Assembly (NCBI GenBank): GCA_002384935.1
Contig: DGCD01000019.1
Location: 20,609 to 83,917, forward strand
DNA from: Pusillimonas sp. UBA3987
Lineage (GTDB): Bacteria; Pseudomonadota; Gammaproteobacteria; Burkholderiales; Burkholderiaceae_B
Reading direction: 5' to 3'
Length of the DNA: 63,309 nucleotides
The position numbers and the translations under genes were made by a program. The notes under the pieces are model-generated. The model did not search any database. It had not been told where the DNA came from and saw only the letters and a program-made list of their open reading frames with translations. This document shows, one piece after another, positions 60,887 to 63,309 of the stretch. Position 1 is the first letter of the stretch. Each line of letters begins with the position of its first letter.

Positions 60887-61807
60887 ATGGCCACGAGGAA
60901 AAAAGGATTGGGGCGAGGTCTTGATGCGCTATTGGGTGCTGATACCGACGCAATGAATCAGCTGGGTAAAAAGGTTGAAACAGTTGAAACTCATCCTTCA
61001 GTTTTGCCATTGACCAAACTGGTTGCGGGCAAATATCAGCCTCGCACACGTATGGATGAAGGGGCGCTGAACGAATTGGCTGAATCGATCCGTACTCAAG
61101 GCATTATGCAGCCTATTCTGGTACGGGTACTGGCCGGGAACAAAAGAGGCCAATACGAGATTATTGCCGGGGAGCGACGTTACCGGGCGGCCAAACTGGC
61201 GGGGCTTAAAGAAGTCCCGGTGCTGGTGCGCGAAGTTGAAGATGAAAATGCCGCCATCATGGCGCTTATTGAAAACATTCAGCGTGAAGACTTGAACCCG
61301 CTGGAAGAAGCGCATGGGGTTAAGCGGTTGCTCGACGAGTTCGAATTAACGCATGAACAGGCCGCAACGGCTATTGGACGGTCCCGCTCGGCAACCAGCA
61401 ATCTGCTGCGCCTGCTGAACCTAACGGAGCCGGTGCAAACCATGCTGCTGGCCGGTGACATCGATATGGGCCATGCTCGGGCTTTGCTTGCGGTTGAGGC
61501 AGCGCAGCAGATTTTGCTGGCCAATGAAATCATTACACGTCGACTGTCGGTTCGAGAGGCCGAAAAACTGGTCGGCAAGACGTTGCGTGAAACTGAAAGT
61601 CCGCCACTGCGGCAACCCAATGCCCACAACTCGAAAAGCGGCGATATCAAGCGCCTGGAGGAAAGCCTGTCTGATCACCTGGGTACGCGTGTTGCCCTGA
61701 AAGTGGGCAAAAAGAACAAAGGACAGTTGATTATCGACTTCCATGATTGGGATCACCTTAATGCGTTATTGGAGCAGCAAGGGCTGTCGAACGCAGTTGA
61801 CTCCTGA
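60887..61807 (+). CDS. parB: Chromosome partitioning protein ParB (Spo0J)
   Basis: 306 aa from the ATG at 60887 (KKGLGRGLDALLG N-terminus). It has the CTPase motif GERRYRAAKLAG and ENIQREDLNPLEEA, then the HTH LTHEQAATAIGRSRSATSNLLRLLNL. It loads and slides at parS. An in-frame extension reading back into parA is not a real start. Confidence 0.97.
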   Translation: MATRKKGLGRGLDALLGADTDAMNQLGKKVETVETHPSVLPLTKLVAGKYQPRTRMDEGALNELAESIRTQGIMQPILVRVLAGNKRGQYEIIAGERRYRAAKLAGLKEVPVLVREVEDENAAIMALIENIQREDLNPLEEAHGVKRLLDEFELTHEQAATAIGRSRSATSNLLRLLNLTEPVQTMLLAGDIDMGHARALLAVEAAQQILLANEIITRRLSVREAEKLVGKTLRETESPPLRQPNAHNSKSGDIKRLEESLSDHLGTRVALKVGKKNKGQLIIDFHDWDHLNALLEQQGLSNAVDS

Positions 61808-61810
61808 CTC

Positions 61811-62821
61811 ATGTCCAGGCGAATTCGTATTCTGGCCACCGGCGGGACGATTGCCGGGACGGCCAATCAGTGGGGCGGGTACGCCGCAGGCCAGGTAAGT
61901 GTCGAAACACTATTGAGCTCCTTGCCGTCACGTGTGCAAGGCGTGGTGGTGAGCTATGAGCAATTGGCCAATGTGGGAAGTCAATCCATAACCAACCAGA
62001 TTTGGTGCCAGCTGGCCAATCGCATCAATGAAATCAGCAGTGATGATCTGGCCGACGCCATTGTGATAACCCATGGTACGGATACCATGGAAGAAACGGC
62101 CTATTTTCTGAATCTGGTTACGTTGGGCCGGATACCGGTTGTGCTCACGGGGGCCATGAAACCCGCCGATGATTCTTCACCTGACGGCCCGGAAAATCTT
62201 TTATCGGCGATTTATCTTGCTTGCTGCGAACAAGCGGCAAATCTGGGTGTGCTGGTTGTTATGAACAGTGCAATTCATTCGGCACGCTACATACAAAAAA
62301 CGGGTTCAAATCAGGAGAATGCGTTTCAATCCGCGCCGTTGGGCCTGCTTGGCATGCAGCACGGCTCCAGAACCTGCCTTTATGTCGATCGTTTGCACTC
62401 ATTACATACGGGCGCCACGATTTTTACAAAAGCAATTCAAACGAAAACATTCCACCTCGATAGCGATGCATTGCCCGAGGTGAATATCCTGTATCTGCAC
62501 GCCGGAATGTCACACGAAATGCTAAGCCGTTCGATGGCGATGCCGCACCAGGGCATTGTGGTGGCCGGTGTGGGGTCGGGCAACATCAGTGATGCCCTGG
62601 AGCCCATGCTTGCCCGTCAGGTCGCTGCAGGGACTGTCGTGGTGCGCAGTTCCCGTCTTGCCTTCGGTCATGTCGCCAGGAATATGGAGGTTGACGATGA
62701 CAAACACGGGTTCGTGGCCGCCGGCAGTCTGAATCCTTCAAAAGCCCGGGTGCTCTTGCAACTTGCGCTGGCAATGAAGTTAAGTATTGCAGAAATCCAG
62801 GCACTTTATAAGACGCATTAA
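61811..62821 (+). CDS. ansB: L-asparaginase
   Basis: A 336-aa asparaginase with both active-site motifs, ILATGGTIAGTA (Thr nucleophile) and VITHGTDTMEETAYFL. Hydrolyses L-asparagine to aspartate and ammonia. No signal peptide is visible, so it is likely cytoplasmic despite similarity to type II enzymes. It starts three bases after the parB stop, so it may be co-transcribed. Confidence 0.92.
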   Translation: MSRRIRILATGGTIAGTANQWGGYAAGQVSVETLLSSLPSRVQGVVVSYEQLANVGSQSITNQIWCQLANRINEISSDDLADAIVITHGTDTMEETAYFLNLVTLGRIPVVLTGAMKPADDSSPDGPENLLSAIYLACCEQAANLGVLVVMNSAIHSARYIQKTGSNQENAFQSAPLGLLGMQHGSRTCLYVDRLHSLHTGATIFTKAIQTKTFHLDSDALPEVNILYLHAGMSHEMLSRSMAMPHQGIVVAGVGSGNISDALEPMLARQVAAGTVVVRSSRLAFGHVARNMEVDDDKHGFVAAGSLNPSKARVLLQLALAMKLSIAEIQALYKTH

Positions 62822-62841
62822 GTAATGGCCGCAAGGTGAAC

Positions 62842-62870
62842 TTGCATGAAACAAAAAACTCGTGCATAAT
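62842..62870 (+). promoter_or_regulatory. Promoter of the tRNA-tuf operon
   Basis: TTGCAT (62842-62847) and CATAAT (62865-62870) are 17 bases apart, with tRNA-Tyr starting 16 bases after the -10 box. It probably drives tRNA-Tyr, tRNA-Gly, tRNA-Thr and tuf. Confidence 0.75.
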
Positions 62871-62885
62871 TCGGGATTCTCTTTC

Positions 62886-62972
62886 GGTGGGATGCCCGAG
62901 TGGTTAAAGGGGGCAGACTGTAAATCTGTTGGCCTTGCGCCTACGTTGGTTCGAATCCAACTCCCACCACCA
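62886..62972 (+). tRNA. tRNA-Tyr (GTA)
   Basis: An 87-base class II tRNA with a long variable arm. The acceptor stem is GGTGGGA/TCCCACC, the anticodon GTA is at 62920-62922, the T-arm contains GGTTCGAATCC, and CCA is encoded. Confidence 0.97.
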
Positions 62973-63043
62973 AGAGTTTTAGGGGCTAATCGACGCGTCA
63001 GGAATTAAACCAGCCCTTGCGCAAAATTGAAGAGAATCCCTTC

Positions 63044-63117
63044 GCGGGTGTAGCTCAATGGTAGAGCAGAAGCCTTCCAAGCTTACGACGAGGGTTCGAT
63101 TCCCTTCACCCGCTCCA
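63044..63117 (+). tRNA. tRNA-Gly (TCC)
   Basis: 74 bases. The acceptor stem is GCGGGTG/CACCCGC, the anticodon TCC is at 63076-63078, and CCA is encoded. Confidence 0.97.
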
Positions 63118-63131
63118 GAATGAATTCAAAT

Positions 63132-63156
63132 CCGCTTGAGCCAAGCGGGTTTTTTA
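63132..63156 (+). terminator. Terminator-like hairpin between tRNA-Gly and tRNA-Thr
   Basis: CCGCTTG pairs with CAAGCGG around AGC and is followed by GTTTTTT. In a tRNA-tuf operon it may be a partial attenuator or processing site rather than a full stop. Confidence 0.65.
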
Positions 63157-63167
63157 GCTTTATAACC

Positions 63168-63242
<75 letters not shown>

Positions 63243-63287
63243 TAGAAATTTTATTTAATAGCAGTCCTATCGAGTCAGGAGTCAGCC

Positions 63288-63309
63288 ATGGCAAAAGGTA
63301 AATTTGAGC
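63288..63309 (+). CDS. tuf: Elongation factor Tu, start only (runs off the window)
   Basis: ATGGCAAAAGGTAAATTTGA encodes MAKGKFE, the N-terminus of EF-Tu, after the tRNA-Tyr-Gly-Thr set. A Shine-Dalgarno-like CAGGAG lies 9 bases before the ATG. Only seven codons are visible. Confidence 0.92.

Overview
The window comes from a chromosomal replication-origin region of a betaproteobacterium, most likely an Alcaligenaceae member (Bordetella/Achromobacter/Pusillimonas/Advenella type). The evidence is gene content and order: gyrB-dnaN-dnaA facing left, rpmH-rnpA-yidD-yidC-mnmE facing right, then mnmG-rsmG-parA-parB with three parS sites, and tRNA-Tyr/Gly/Thr leading into tuf at the right edge. The genus is an inference; I ran no comparison.

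Layout. (1) 1-88: chromosomal flank holding what looks like the original gyrB terminator, now about 20 kb from gyrB. (2) 89-20408: an accessory island made of two elements stacked end to end at the gyrB stop codon. Both have TGTTRG...CYAACA-type ends with internal TTGGCCAA boxes (three on the left, two on the right), and ACAAT lies between them and after them. Neither element has a recognisable transposase of its own. Element E1 (89-8499) carries a leftward defence-like operon: a PD-(D/E)XK-like protein, a 75-aa protein, a TniQ-C-terminus-like HTH protein, a 112-aa protein, an OLD-type ATPase/TOPRIM nuclease plus UvrD-like helicase (Gabija-like), and a SEC-C zinc protein. Element E2 (8505-20408) carries qorR/qorB-like genes and a broken map gene. 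A 9,055-bp Tn5053/Tn402-family mercury transposon (merR-TPCADE, tniRQBA) sits inside the first TTGGCCAA box of E2, flanked by a perfect AAGTT duplication. (3) 20413-29626: gyrB, dnaN, dnaA, rpmH, rnpA, yidD, yidC, mnmE. (4) 29657-55080: metabolic and regulatory genes between the two core blocks. These are a CynX-type MFS exporter, a complete three-component P450 system encoded with a branched-chain-amino-acid-type ABC importer and a divergent LysR regulator, an ectoine-degradation-like set (ALDH, M24 hydrolase, diaminobutyrate aminotransferase), a ring-cleavage-type VOC and fumarylacetoacetase-type pair, a histidine kinase and a CHASE-PAS-GGDEF cyclase, an acyl-CoA dehydrogenase operon with its MarR regulator, and a phosphatase. 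(5) 55081-62821: the probable origin, with DnaA boxes in two intergenic regions, a cold-shock gene, parS x3, mnmG-rsmG-parA-parB and an asparaginase. (6) 62886-63309: tRNAs and the start of tuf.

How it fits together. The core genes run replication initiation (DnaA, DnaN, GyrB), segregation (ParA/ParB/parS), tRNA U34 modification (MnmE/MnmG) and membrane insertion (YidC/YidD). The island adds phage defence and mercury detoxification beside gyrB without interrupting it. The most novel signal is the pair of transposase-less elements with Tn7/Tn402-type ends stacked at gyrB, one of them carrying an extended Gabija-like operon.
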